This document shows, in pieces, positions 52,850-61,700 of a stretch of DNA of 64,000 nucleotides (positions are counted from its first letter, which is position 1; every line of letters begins with the position of its first letter). The notes under the pieces are model-generated. The model ran no database searches and had not been told where the DNA came from. It was given only the letters and a program-made list of their open reading frames with translations. This DNA is from Oscillospiraceae bacterium. GTDB taxonomy: Bacteria; Bacillota; Clostridia; Oscillospirales; Ruminococcaceae. The stretch spans positions 1 through 64,000 of the forward strand of contig JAAVIC010000002.1 of assembly GCA_014799385.1 (NCBI GenBank), written 5' to 3'. A program made the translations under genes and the position numbers.

Positions 52850-54028
52850 TTAGTGATGGAACAGGCGGATTCCCGTAAATGCCATCGCGATTCCGTACTT
52901 GTCGCAGGTTTCGATTACGTTGTCATCACGGATTGAACCGCCGGGCTGCGCGATGAATTCCACGCCGCTCTTGTGTGCGCGCTCGATGTTGTCTCCGAAC
53001 GGGAAGAACGCGTCCGAGCCGAGCGCAACGCCCTTCATTGTGTCGAGCCACTCGCGCTTCTTTTCACGGGTGAATACCTCGGGCTTAACCTTGAAAATCC
53101 TCTGCCACTCGCCCTCGGCAAGCACGTCCATATAGTCATCGCCGATGTACAAGTCAATCGCGTTGTCGCGGTCGGCGCGGCGAATATCGTCCACAAATTG
53201 CAGATTCATTACGGTAGGGGACTGGCGCAGATACCAGTTGTCCGCCTTTGTTCCCGCAAGACGCGTGCAGTGGATTCGTGACTGCTGACCCGCGCCGATT
53301 CCGATTGCCTGACCTCCGCACGCGTAAGCCACGGAATTGGACTGCGTGTATTTCAGCGTGATCATTGCGATTGCAAGGTCGTGAATTGCGCTTTCGGGAA
53401 TCTCCTTGTTCTTGGTGGGGCGGTTCGCGAACAGCGCGTCATTGATAACAAGTTCGTTTCTGCCTTGCTCGAAGGTGATTCCAAAAACCTGTTTGCGCTC
53501 AATCGGGTCGGGAACGTAATTCTCGTCAATCTTGATGATGTTGTATGTTCCCTTGCGCTTGGATTTGAGAATCTCCAGTGCCTCGGGCTCGTAATCGGGC
53601 GCGATAACTCCGTCCGATACCTCGCGCTGAATGATTTTCGCCGTGGGAACATCGCACTTATCGGACAGCGCAATGAAATCCCCGTAGCTGGACATTCTGT
53701 CCGCGCCGCGCGCTCTCGCATATGCGCAGGCAAGAGGGGAGAGTTCCCCAAGGTCGTCCACCCAGTAGATTTTCGCGAGGGTTTCCGTCAGCGGAAGTCC
53801 GATTGCCGCGCCCGCCGGGGAAACGTGCTTAAAGGAAGTCGCCGCGGGGTAGCCCGTTGCGGCTTTAAGCTCCTTTACAAGCTGCCAGCCGTTGAACGCG
53901 TCCATAAAGTTGATGTAGCCGGGCTTGCCGTTCAACACCTCGATGGGCAGTTCTTTGCCGCCCTCCATAAAGATACGTGACGGCTTTTGGTTCGGGTTGC
54001 ACCCGTACTTGAGTTCCAGTTCGTTCAT
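52850..54028 (-). CDS. purH: AICAR formyltransferase-only PurH
   Basis: A 392-aa protein matching only the formyltransferase part of PurH. It opens ELKYGCNPNQKPSRIF, then has SFKHVSPAGAAIGLPL (with the catalytic Lys-His) and ends with FFPFGDNIERAHKSGVEFIAQPGGSIRDDNVI. The N-terminal methylglyoxal-synthase-like IMP cyclohydrolase domain is absent. The cyclization step would be served by the PurO-type gene at 57754. Confidence 0.92.
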   Translation of the reverse strand: MNELELKYGCNPNQKPSRIFMEGGKELPIEVLNGKPGYINFMDAFNGWQLVKELKAATGYPAATSFKHVSPAGAAIGLPLTETLAKIYWVDDLGELSPLACAYARARGADRMSSYGDFIALSDKCDVPTAKIIQREVSDGVIAPDYEPEALEILKSKRKGTYNIIKIDENYVPDPIERKQVFGITFEQGRNELVINDALFANRPTKNKEIPESAIHDLAIAMITLKYTQSNSVAYACGGQAIGIGAGQQSRIHCTRLAGTKADNWYLRQSPTVMNLQFVDDIRRADRDNAIDLYIGDDYMDVLAEGEWQRIFKVKPEVFTREKKREWLDTMKGVALGSDAFFPFGDNIERAHKSGVEFIAQPGGSIRDDNVIETCDKYGIAMAFTGIRLFHH

Positions 54029-54065
54029 ATTTTTTCCTCCTGTAAAAATTTATATTGCTTAAAAA

Positions 54066-54371
54066 CTAAAGCCAACTTTCAAAGCAATTTATCACCGTAT
54101 ATTTGCCTTGAAGTTCATCTTGAAGCCTTTTCCCGGCGATAACCGCTCTGCGGTTGAAATCTTCTTCCTGTTCCTCCGTCCAACCAACAGACGAACCCGG
54201 GTCGCTCCAATCTATCCGATTATCATATTCATCACATAGAGCGCGCAGTTCTTCCATAAGGCTGTTTGACACCGGCAAAGAATTGTATTTCATACCGCCG
54301 CCGTCAACCCAAGCGCAAGCCCCGAAGTAATCAAACCTAAATTCCAGCTTAGGAAGTTCCGTTTCGTTCAT
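54066..54371 (-). CDS. Small acidic orphan, immunity-like
   Basis: A 101-aa soluble protein. RFDYFGACAWVDGGGMKYNSLPVS and ALCDEYDNRIDWSDPGSS are its conspicuous parts. I recall similar short proteins among clustered immunity genes in Firmicutes and Bacteroidetes, without a firm family name. Same strand as purH, 37 bases upstream of it. Confidence 0.6.
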   Translation of the reverse strand: MNETELPKLEFRFDYFGACAWVDGGGMKYNSLPVSNSLMEELRALCDEYDNRIDWSDPGSSVGWTEEQEEDFNRRAVIAGKRLQDELQGKYTVINCFESWL

Positions 54372-54383
54372 AAAGTCCCCCTG

Positions 54384-54857
54384 TTATATCGTATTTTTGA
54401 GTTGCCCCGTTAACGTCCAGTAGACGTCAATGTCGGACAACTCATAATTATCAAATTCGTCCTTGCCGCCGAGAAAAAGTGGGACTTTGTACCCTACGCA
54501 ACTGCCCGCAGAGGGCTTTGCACCGCCGTTTTGGAGCCACTTTTCGTATACCCCGGCGGCAATCAGATCGTCAGCATATTCCGAAAGTTCGTTTTGAAAA
54601 TCGCGGATATTCACAATCTCAAAGATCTCATTGGTCGCCACATCGTACATCTTGACAGTCAGATCCGCGTTCACCGCGAAAATTCTGCCAAGCCAGTCAT
54701 ATCCGAACGGAATCACATTACAGTTATTCGGGAACGCATCGCGGATAAGCTGTTGATACTTCTGCGCGTCCTCGCGCGGAATGTTCCTGTACCCGCCGTT
54801 TTCGAGGTCGGCGGGGCGATACTTGTCAATCTCGTTGAAAAACGCTGATATTGTCAT
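54384..54857 (-). CDS. Tdi1/DUF1851-like immunity protein
   Basis: A 157-aa protein. PFGYDWLGRIFAVN in the middle and CVGYKVPLFLGGKDEFDNYEL followed by SDIDVYWTLTGQL at the end match my memory of the DUF1851 (Tdi1-type immunity) layout. Tdi1 neutralises a type VI nuclease toxin in Agrobacterium. No cognate toxin is visible here. It is 12 bases upstream of the previous gene. Confidence 0.68.
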   Translation of the reverse strand: MTISAFFNEIDKYRPADLENGGYRNIPREDAQKYQQLIRDAFPNNCNVIPFGYDWLGRIFAVNADLTVKMYDVATNEIFEIVNIRDFQNELSEYADDLIAAGVYEKWLQNGGAKPSAGSCVGYKVPLFLGGKDEFDNYELSDIDVYWTLTGQLKNTI

Positions 54858-54869
54858 AAAATATCATCC

Positions 54870-55367
54870 TCAAATAATATCGTCCGAATTCCACTTGTCG
54901 GGTTCGTCCTCAAAACCGTAGTAAACCTCGTCCACAAGCCATTCTCCGTCAACGTTCTTAATCACGAACTTGTGCTTTTCATCAACGCCTCGTGAAAAGT
55001 GTGTTTCCACAACAGCTTTTTTGGCAGTCTTCATAATGAAGTTTATCGTGCATTCGCCGTCAATATAGCTGTATTTCTGCGGATTGCCGAACGAGTTGCT
55101 GTAACCGCGCTCGAATAGCTTGTCGGTAACATAATCCTCGGTAAGCTCGTCCAGACGTTCCTCAAACTCGTCAAAAAGCGCTGTTTTTCCGGGAGCAATC
55201 TGACTTTTCGGGATTCCAATCTCCTCTTTTTTTCTTTCAAGCTCTTGACCGCGTTCAAAAACCTCTTTTTCAAGAGCGTTGAGCTTCCTCAAAAAACCAA
55301 ACAGAAAATCGCATATCTCGTCCTGCTTATCCTTGAATTTCTCGTTTGCCTCGTTAATGATTTTCAT
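54870..55367 (-). CDS. NTF2-fold immunity-like protein, copy 1
   Basis: 165 aa. A charged N-terminal helical part (residues 1-75) is followed by a compact domain with YSYIDGECTINFIMKTAKKAVVETHFSRG and GEWLVDEVYYGFEDEPDKW. This order (aromatic-rich strands ending in a W-L-V/I-D-E-x-x-Y-G-F phrase) fits NTF2-fold immunity proteins. One of three tandem paralogues. Confidence 0.65.
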   Translation of the reverse strand: MKIINEANEKFKDKQDEICDFLFGFLRKLNALEKEVFERGQELERKKEEIGIPKSQIAPGKTALFDEFEERLDELTEDYVTDKLFERGYSNSFGNPQKYSYIDGECTINFIMKTAKKAVVETHFSRGVDEKHKFVIKNVDGEWLVDEVYYGFEDEPDKWNSDDII

Positions 55368-55859
55368 TTATATGCCTCCCCTATGCCACACCTCGTCATA
55401 CGTTGACCAATGGTTGAACGCGTCAACAAGCCATTCCTCGCCTTGCTTTATCAGCGTGAACCTGTGCTTGGTATCCAGCGTTCCGACTTTGAAGCTCGCC
55501 TCGACAATCGCCCTTTTGGGCTTGTCCATTCGGAAAATTAACACGCAGTCCTCCGCGTCCACCCACCGGTATTTCACGGGTTTGTGAATGCAGTTTCCAT
55601 AACCCTTTGCAAGCAGCTTTTCGGTGCATTTTCCCGAAACTATCCGTTCGTATTCATCGTGAAAATCACTCCACAATGCATCAAATTCGGAGGAGATCTG
55701 TTCGCTGTCAAGCTCGGAGATTTTTTCCTTGATTAGAGTATCACGCTTTCCGAACTTCATTTCGAGAGCGTTGATCTCCCTCAGCAAATCCAAAAGCAGT
55801 TCGCAAACGGTATCTTGAAGATAGCGGAAACGCGGTTCGGCTTGGTTTATGATTTCCAT
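55368..55859 (-). CDS. NTF2-fold immunity-like protein, copy 2
   Basis: 163 aa, the most diverged of the three paralogues. YRWVDAEDCVLIFRMDKPKRAIVEASFK and GEEWLVDAFNHW replace the equivalents of copies 1 and 3. The stop codon directly abuts the start of copy 1, which argues for coupled translation. Divergence between adjacent paralogues is what one expects of immunity genes with different targets, but that is inference. Confidence 0.65.
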   Translation of the reverse strand: MEIINQAEPRFRYLQDTVCELLLDLLREINALEMKFGKRDTLIKEKISELDSEQISSEFDALWSDFHDEYERIVSGKCTEKLLAKGYGNCIHKPVKYRWVDAEDCVLIFRMDKPKRAIVEASFKVGTLDTKHRFTLIKQGEEWLVDAFNHWSTYDEVWHRGGI

Positions 55860-55867
55860 TGTTCACC

Positions 55868-56353
55868 TCAATTTATGTTGCTGATATGCCACTTGTCGGG
55901 CTTGATTGCAAACCCATAGTAAAACTCGTCTAGGAACCATTTCCCGTCTTTGTTTATAATGACAAATTTGTTTTGTTCGTCAATTCCATTGTTGAAGTGC
56001 GTTTCCACAACCGCTTTTTTTGCGGATTTCATTATGAAATTCACTCTGCAATCGCCGTCAATGTAGCTATATTTCCCATGCTTGGAGAAAGACATACCGT
56101 AACCGCGTGTTAAGAGTTTTTCGGTGCAGCAAGACTTTAGGATTTCTTTGACACGCTCTCCGTATTCATCCCACAACTCGTCCTCTCCGGGAGCCATGAT
56201 GTGAGGTTCGGGACGGTCTTTCTTCAATTCCTCGGAACGTTCGTAGACCTCGCTCTCAAGCTCATTAAGCTGCCGCAGGATACCGAAAAGGAATTCGCAC
56301 ACCTCGTCCTGCATATCCCGAAATTTTTCGCTCGCTTCGTTGATTATTTCCAT
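55868..56353 (-). CDS. NTF2-fold immunity-like protein, copy 3
   Basis: 161 aa. It opens MEIINEASEKFRDMQDEVCEFLFGILRQLNELE, nearly as copy 1, and ends GKWFLDEFYYGFAIKPDKW. Copies 1 and 3 are clearly closer to each other than to copy 2. Start 5 bases after the stop of the 219-aa gene. Confidence 0.65.
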   Translation of the reverse strand: MEIINEASEKFRDMQDEVCEFLFGILRQLNELESEVYERSEELKKDRPEPHIMAPGEDELWDEYGERVKEILKSCCTEKLLTRGYGMSFSKHGKYSYIDGDCRVNFIMKSAKKAVVETHFNNGIDEQNKFVIINKDGKWFLDEFYYGFAIKPDKWHISNIN

Positions 56354-56358
56354 ATTGC

Positions 56359-57018
56359 CTAATCTCCAAAATCAATCTTTACCTTGTTTTCGATAATGGT
56401 ACGGAAATCCGAGGGATTCAGCATCTGAAAGCGTCCATATTCATTTGCGGCGTCTCCGCCCGACATAAGGCTTTCGTAGCTTTCTCTGAACTCCGCGCGA
56501 ACTGTTTCGTTCTCACTTTCGTAACACTTCCGCGCCGCTTCCTCAGCTAGCTCCGGTGTGCCGAACTGCAAAATGAAATCCATATTGACGATGTAGCCTT
56601 TCCACGGATAAAATCCCTCTTTAGCTACTCGTTTCACAAATTCGTCAAGGTTGTTGAGGCATTCGTCCATCATAGGCATTCCCATTTTGTCGAGCCATTC
56701 CGTGAACTCCTCGACGGTTTTATCCCACGTATCCTCACTCGCAACGTTCCAATCAAGCTCCCCGTTGGGTTTGCAGTCTTGGGAACAGAGCGCGGTGAAA
56801 CAGCGTTTGGTCTTTGTGGAATAAATTGCGAATGAGCCGTAAAAGGTTACGTTTACATCGCTTATGTTGTTCCAACTCGTGTAAAACAGAACCTTAAAGG
56901 TGAAATCCTTGTCCTTTTTTGTCATCCAATGTTTTGATTTTGCGTACTTCCAACCCTTGTCCGCGTACCTTTCAGCGACCTTGGCGCATACGCTGTCAAA
57001 CGCAACTTTTGAGTTCAT
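56359..57018 (-). CDS. Orphan protein at head of immunity-like gene run
   Basis: A 219-aa soluble protein. The N-terminal part GWKYAKSKHWMTKKDKDFTFKVLFYTSWNN and VTFYGSFAIYS loosely recalls DUF4304-type proteins, in which a short helix is followed by a strand-rich domain. That is a weak resemblance. It has its own promoter and starts the run that ends at purH. Confidence 0.6.
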   Translation of the reverse strand: MNSKVAFDSVCAKVAERYADKGWKYAKSKHWMTKKDKDFTFKVLFYTSWNNISDVNVTFYGSFAIYSTKTKRCFTALCSQDCKPNGELDWNVASEDTWDKTVEEFTEWLDKMGMPMMDECLNNLDEFVKRVAKEGFYPWKGYIVNMDFILQFGTPELAEEAARKCYESENETVRAEFRESYESLMSGGDAANEYGRFQMLNPSDFRTIIENKVKIDFGD

Positions 57019-57101
57019 TTATAATTCCTCCTTATTATACATACGGCATAGCGGTGCGCATTTCGCACCGCATTTGCCGACGTGAACAAATTGATACATT
57101 C

Positions 57102-57130
57102 ATTATATCACTATATTTTGGAATTTTCAA
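57102..57130 (-). promoter_or_regulatory. Sigma-A promoter for the 57.0-52.8 kb gene run
   Basis: Minus-strand TTGAAA, 17 bases, TATAAT, about 85 bases before the start of the 219-aa gene. It separates this run from the purM-purO run upstream. Confidence 0.76.
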
Positions 57131-57194
57131 GATTTAATGTCAATTTTCGTGATTATCAACAAATTTCGGAATTATATTTATGCAAGTTATACAC

Positions 57195-57753
<559 letters not shown>

Positions 57754-58470
57754 TCACTTGTTTTTGTTGATGATACGGCTCTCGAATTTACCCGTTTCAA
57801 GGTCGATGTAACGAGTGAACAGAGAAACCTTGTTGTCCGCGTTGAGGTTGTTCCACATGAAATCGGTGAACTCATTAAGGCTCATATCGGGAATAACAAC
57901 GTCCTTCGGCTCGCCGACAAAGCTCGGAAGCCTGCCGTTCTCCTCATCACCCGCGTATGTGTGAATAAAGCTGCCCTCGCCGCTTATCGGGTCGGAGTAA
58001 GCGAAGGTGAATCGGCGCGTGGATTTATCGTTTCCGTTCGCGGACTTGAGAATCGACATTGCGTAATTCATACTGTTGTCCTCGAGATGTACGATTCCCG
58101 AAATTCTCGGAGTGAAATTCGGAGCGTCGTCCTCAAATGTGCGGCAGCGCAGCGATTCCTCAAAGGTCATCTGCTTGTCCATTCCCGCGTAGATCGTGTC
58201 GGTCTGGTCGCCGTTGGTGACGATGGTCTTGTTGCCGAGAACCCGCACGGGCGCGTAAATAATCAGGTGCGGGTCGGTCATTTTGCTCTCGTCAAACGCT
58301 TGTGTGCGGATTCCGTCCCCGTCCCCAATAAAAACGCGGTTGCGGCTGTTCTCGCTGCGCCCCATAATAAAGTACGCGATAACCGCCTTTTTGCCGTTCG
58401 GCGACTTGCCGATAACGATTCCTCTGCCGTGATAAGCCAGAGAGTTGAGTTCCTTGTCTAATGTAATCAT
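57754..58470 (-). CDS. purO: IMP cyclohydrolase, PurO type
   Basis: Closes the purine ring of FAICAR to give IMP. About 238 aa from the ATG at 58470 (GGAGG 9 bases upstream). The track's longer ORF runs into the MITE-like insertion and is rejected. YHGRGIVIGKSPNGKKAVIAYFIMGRSENSRNR and PVRVLGNKTIVTNGDQTDTIY fit the IMP_cyclohyd (archaeal PurO-like) family. It complements the purH gene that lacks this activity. Confidence 0.88.
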   Translation of the reverse strand: MITLDKELNSLAYHGRGIVIGKSPNGKKAVIAYFIMGRSENSRNRVFIGDGDGIRTQAFDESKMTDPHLIIYAPVRVLGNKTIVTNGDQTDTIYAGMDKQMTFEESLRCRTFEDDAPNFTPRISGIVHLEDNSMNYAMSILKSANGNDKSTRRFTFAYSDPISGEGSFIHTYAGDEENGRLPSFVGEPKDVVIPDMSLNEFTDFMWNNLNADNKVSLFTRYIDLETGKFESRIINKNK

Positions 58471-58490
58471 TTTGATTTCCTCCATAAATA

Positions 58491-58665
58491 AAGGCAACAC
58501 CGCACAAAGACCGCCTAACGGCTTTGCACGCATCTTGCTTGCATATTTTCCGTCATTTTCGCCCAAAACTCCTCGAAATACGTCAGTATTACTTCGTCGT
58601 TTTGGGCAATCTGACGAAAAATCTGACTGCGCAATATGCGCACAATCTTTGTGCGGTGTTGCCTT
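58491..58665. mobile_element. MITE-like insertion with 20-bp TIRs
   Basis: Perfect 20-bp terminal inverted repeats AAGGCAACACCGCACAAAGA/TCTTTGTGCGGTGTTGCCTT bound a 175-bp unit. The same 5 bases, AAATA, flank both ends as a target duplication. Inside, GCCCAAAAC/GTTTTGGGC and other stems make most of it foldable. It has no transposase. A 63-codon ORF crosses it on the minus strand but is probably fortuitous. It lies 20 bases upstream of the purO start. Confidence 0.85.
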
Positions 58666-58731
58666 AAATACCTTAAAACCGTCCCGGATAACAAGACGTT
58701 TTGCACTTCACCGCCCGTAACTTACTGCGGA

Positions 58732-59247
58732 TTATACAATACCGGTCCTGTCAACGTCATTCACGAAATTCCACACTTTGTCGGGCGGGAAATTATCCCA
58801 CGCGCCGCAGCTCTCAAACGGACCGAGGTAGACGAGCTTTCCGTCAAGTATCGTAATTTCCAGACCGTGTTCGACTTCCCAAGTGCAGCCGCACTCCAGA
58901 TGAAATCCTATTCCATCGCCCTCGGGTTTGTCCACGATCAGCACCGACGGATAAATTTCCGTTTTGATTTCCTCGGCGGGCATATCCTCGGTGACATCAA
59001 TGCTCATCTCGTTCCAATCGTCCCATTCATCGCCGCAAATGTCGATGAAATATAAGCAATACCGCTTAGCCGCCTCCCAGATCGCCTGTACGGTTTCCTC
59101 CGGGAGATTTTGCAGGGATTCGGCGCACTTTTCGGCATACTCAATGTCCGCACCATCATACAGCTGAACCTCTATCACCTCGCCGAACAGTTCCCAATCG
59201 AACGAGCCTTCAAGCCCGTATTCGCCCTCAAAAACATCAGTAATCAT
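58732..59247 (-). CDS. Orphan acidic protein, DUF6985-like
   Basis: About 171 aa from the ATG at 59247 (GGGAGGAAAT upstream; the TTG in the track overlaps that SD). FDWELFGEVIEVQLYDGADIEYAEKCAESL is followed by a helical middle and an end with CGCTWEVEHGLEITILDGKLVYLG. The last phrase recalls DUF6985 proteins, which are often found in immunity clusters. Assignment is tentative. Confidence 0.62.
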   Translation of the reverse strand: MITDVFEGEYGLEGSFDWELFGEVIEVQLYDGADIEYAEKCAESLQNLPEETVQAIWEAAKRYCLYFIDICGDEWDDWNEMSIDVTEDMPAEEIKTEIYPSVLIVDKPEGDGIGFHLECGCTWEVEHGLEITILDGKLVYLGPFESCGAWDNFPPDKVWNFVNDVDRTGIV

Positions 59248-59797
59248 ATTTCCTCCCAAGCTCTTTTATCCATTCGGGGGCATTTTCGCCGAATGTGATT
59301 ATTTCGCCGTTTTTGTATTCTCCGACTTCAACAAAGCCATTTTCGTTGTCTATAAAATGAACCTCGTCACAAAACGGAAGTATGCGTAAAACGTCCTCGA
59401 AACGCTTGTTAAACCGCCTTGTTACATCGTCCCTCGGAATATCGTGTCCGCCCTTACGCACACGGTTTTCAATTCGTGAAAGGCTTTCGGAAAGCTCGCC
59501 CACGGCGACATAATACAGCCGTACATAAAATCCGCGTTCTCTTGCGGTTTTTATTGTTCTGAGAGTTTTCGCCCCCGACAGCGTTGTTTCTTGCGTAAAG
59601 TTAATGCCGTTTTCAAGGCACTCGGAAATCCTTTTAACGGCTTCTTTACCACCCTGTAATTTATCGCCGCCAAGCCTTGCCGTTATGCGGTCGGCATCGA
59701 TTATAATCCCCAAATCCGTTCGCGATAAATTAAGAGAACCGTAAAGGCTGCTTTTTCCAACACCATTTACACCGCCTATAATCGTGTAGGTTTTCAT
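59237..59797 (-). CDS. Zeta toxin-like P-loop kinase
   Basis: A 186-aa ATPase. Walker A is GGVNGVGKSSLYG. IDADRITARLGG and NGINFTQETTLSG resemble the substrate region of zeta-toxin-type kinases, followed by RGFYVRLYYVAVG. Zeta toxins phosphorylate UDP-N-acetylglucosamine, but many chromosomal relatives have no epsilon antitoxin and unknown substrates, as here. It overlaps purN by 4 bases and the next gene by 11. Confidence 0.78.
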   Translation of the reverse strand: MKTYTIIGGVNGVGKSSLYGSLNLSRTDLGIIIDADRITARLGGDKLQGGKEAVKRISECLENGINFTQETTLSGAKTLRTIKTARERGFYVRLYYVAVGELSESLSRIENRVRKGGHDIPRDDVTRRFNKRFEDVLRILPFCDEVHFIDNENGFVEVGEYKNGEIITFGENAPEWIKELGRKYDY

Positions 59798-60429
59798 TGT
59801 TCGCTGTCCTCAACGTATGCCTTACCGTCTCTAATCGTAATTCTGTCCTCGCAGAACAGCGAAACCGCCTTTGGCAGCAGCTTCCATTCAACATTTTCCA
59901 TTATTTTTTTCTGGAGAGATTCGGGAGTTTCGTCATTGGCAACGTTCACCGTACCTTGGAGGATAATCGCGCCCGCGTCCGCTTTTTCGTTGACAAAATG
60001 GATAGTCGCGCCCGATACCTTCACACCGTATTCCAACGCGGCTTGGTGAACCTTCAGTCCGTAGAATCCCTCGCCGCAGAAGCTCGGAATCAGAGCGGGG
60101 TGAACATTGATGATTTTGTATGGATACTCGCGTGTTACACATTCGTCCAGAATCGTCATAAATCCCGCAAGCACAATTAAATCAGCGTTTTGACGCTTTA
60201 ATTCCGCAAGGATCGCCTCGCTGTATGATTTGCTGTCGGTGTAATTCTTACGGGGAATTACAACGCTTGGGATTTCGTTCTGTTTCGCTCTTTCAAGCGC
60301 GTAAACATCGGGCTTGGAGCTTATCACACAGGTGATTTTTCCTCCCTTGATTTCTCCGCGCTTTTCCGCGTCAATAAGAGCCTGTAAATTGGTTCCGCCG
60401 CCCGAAACCAACGCGACAATGTTTTTCAT
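59794..60429 (-). CDS. purN: Phosphoribosylglycinamide formyltransferase
   Basis: Transfers formyl from 10-formyl-tetrahydrofolate to GAR in purine synthesis. VSGGGTNLQALIDA opens the protein. The catalytic residues lie in INVHPALIPSF (Asn, His) and EKADAGAIILQ (Asp). Length is 211 aa, normal. ATG overlap with the zeta-like gene implies coupled translation. Confidence 0.95.
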   Translation of the reverse strand: MKNIVALVSGGGTNLQALIDAEKRGEIKGGKITCVISSKPDVYALERAKQNEIPSVVIPRKNYTDSKSYSEAILAELKRQNADLIVLAGFMTILDECVTREYPYKIINVHPALIPSFCGEGFYGLKVHQAALEYGVKVSGATIHFVNEKADAGAIILQGTVNVANDETPESLQKKIMENVEWKLLPKAVSLFCEDRITIRDGKAYVEDSEQ

Positions 60430-60441
60430 ATGTTCTCCTTA

Positions 60442-61032
60442 TCAGTCCTCGTCATCATCGTTGGCATCCATAAGCTGAATCTCAAGACCCGTAAAGCTCG
60501 TCTTATCCCGCTCGGAATCGTCCACAAAGGGTTCGGTGTATTCCGCCGTCACAAGTATGGAGTCGCCAATTCCCAAGTCGCGGATAACGTCCTTGTCCAC
60601 GCCCATCATAACCGCCTCGAACCAGTCATCACCCATAATTGTTACCGTTCCGCCGAACAGCGTTTTGGGGTCTGACTCGATATAGAAATCCTTGGGATTA
60701 AGGCAGATTCCGAATGTGTTCACTACCTTGCCGTTGAGGGTGTAGCACATCAGACCCAAGTCGTCCCATGCGTAGTTTACCCGCTTGGTTACAGGCTCAT
60801 TGTGCATTTCCTCGAGGAACTCTTTGTCCTCTTTGTCGGTTTTGAATTTCACCGCGCGGGGCTTTCCAAGAACCGCCGCGAACGCGTCAATGTGCATCGG
60901 GATTTCCAGCTTTTTCCCATCGATTATGAATCCATCGTTCCGAATATCGATTTTCATACTCTTTGAACTCTCGGAAACCTCCGTTGAGGGTGTCTTATTA
61001 TTTTTGTTTAACAGTTTGTCAAAAAGTCCCAT
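60442..61032 (-). CDS. Orphan paralogue 1 between purM and purN
   Basis: 196 aa. A short basic N-terminus (MGLFDKLLNKNNK) is followed by a domain with MKIDIRNDGFIIDGKKLEIPMHIDAFAAVLGKPR, then VTKRVNYAWDDLGLMCYTLNGKVVNTFGICL and a C-terminal strand-rich part. The INGKxxxxPxxxxxxxxxLGxPR pattern may belong to DUF7738, named from memory. The function is unknown. It is nearest of the three to purN. Confidence 0.65.
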   Translation of the reverse strand: MGLFDKLLNKNNKTPSTEVSESSKSMKIDIRNDGFIIDGKKLEIPMHIDAFAAVLGKPRAVKFKTDKEDKEFLEEMHNEPVTKRVNYAWDDLGLMCYTLNGKVVNTFGICLNPKDFYIESDPKTLFGGTVTIMGDDWFEAVMMGVDKDVIRDLGIGDSILVTAEYTEPFVDDSERDKTSFTGLEIQLMDANDDDED

Positions 61033-61050
61033 TTTGAAATCCTTTCATGC

Positions 61051-61695
61051 TTATTTTTGAGCGTTCGCCTTTTCCGCCAAAGACCTTTGGAGCATTTCAA
61101 GGGCAAGCGCGTCCGTTTTACTGCTCGAGGGCACATAATCGTCGTTAGCCGCGATATTGATTCTTTGGAAACTTGTTTCGTCTGTTTTGGAAATCCTTTG
61201 ATTGTAGTCGATAAGATTGGCTATTACCGAGTATTTTCCAATGATTGCTTTTTCCTTCTTTCCGCGTTTTATTACCGGCAGCCAATGCTGTTCGTTTATT
61301 GTGAGCGTGCCGCCGAACATCATACGGGGAGCAGCGTCTGATTCATGTTTGCTTGGACTAAGATACACGCAGAACGAGTTGACCGTTTTTCCGTCATATG
61401 TGTAGCATTCCAGCCCCAATTCGTCCCATGTATAGTTTGCGCGATTCGTCACAGGTTCGCCGCTTATTTCCTCCAGGAACTCGCGCATTGCGTCCGTTGT
61501 TTCACATTCCGTGACGCGCGGCTCTCCGAAAACGGCTTTGAACGCGTCAATATGAGACGGAATATCAAATTCCTTGCCGTTTATCATAAGGCGGTCATCG
61601 CGAATGTCGATAGTGATCCCTTTAGAACGCTCGGAAATCTCCACAGGTCTTAAATTGCTTGTATCCAATGTTTTCTTCTTGCCGAATAATCCCAT
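61051..61695 (-). CDS. Orphan paralogue 2 between purM and purN
   Basis: 214 aa. It opens MGLFGKKKTLDTSN, then GITIDIRDDRLMINGKEFDIPSHIDAF and AVFGEPR, NYTWDELGLECYTYDGKTVNSF. The C-terminus is about 20 residues longer than its sisters. No signal peptide; the amphipathic N-terminus could touch the membrane. Similarity to its neighbours shows tandem duplication. Confidence 0.65.
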   Translation of the reverse strand: MGLFGKKKTLDTSNLRPVEISERSKGITIDIRDDRLMINGKEFDIPSHIDAFKAVFGEPRVTECETTDAMREFLEEISGEPVTNRANYTWDELGLECYTYDGKTVNSFCVYLSPSKHESDAAPRMMFGGTLTINEQHWLPVIKRGKKEKAIIGKYSVIANLIDYNQRISKTDETSFQRINIAANDDYVPSSSKTDALALEMLQRSLAEKANAQK

Positions 61696-61700
61696 TGATT

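Noticed and set aside
58515-58706. 63-aa minus-strand ORF (and the overlapping plus-strand 58445..58720)
   Set aside because: Almost entirely within the MITE-like insertion; no SD; the frame is a by-product of the repeat.
59237-59797. Toxin-antitoxin module for the zeta-like gene
   Set aside because: No epsilon-like antitoxin gene is adjacent; neighbours are purN and an orphan, so only the kinase-like identity is supported.
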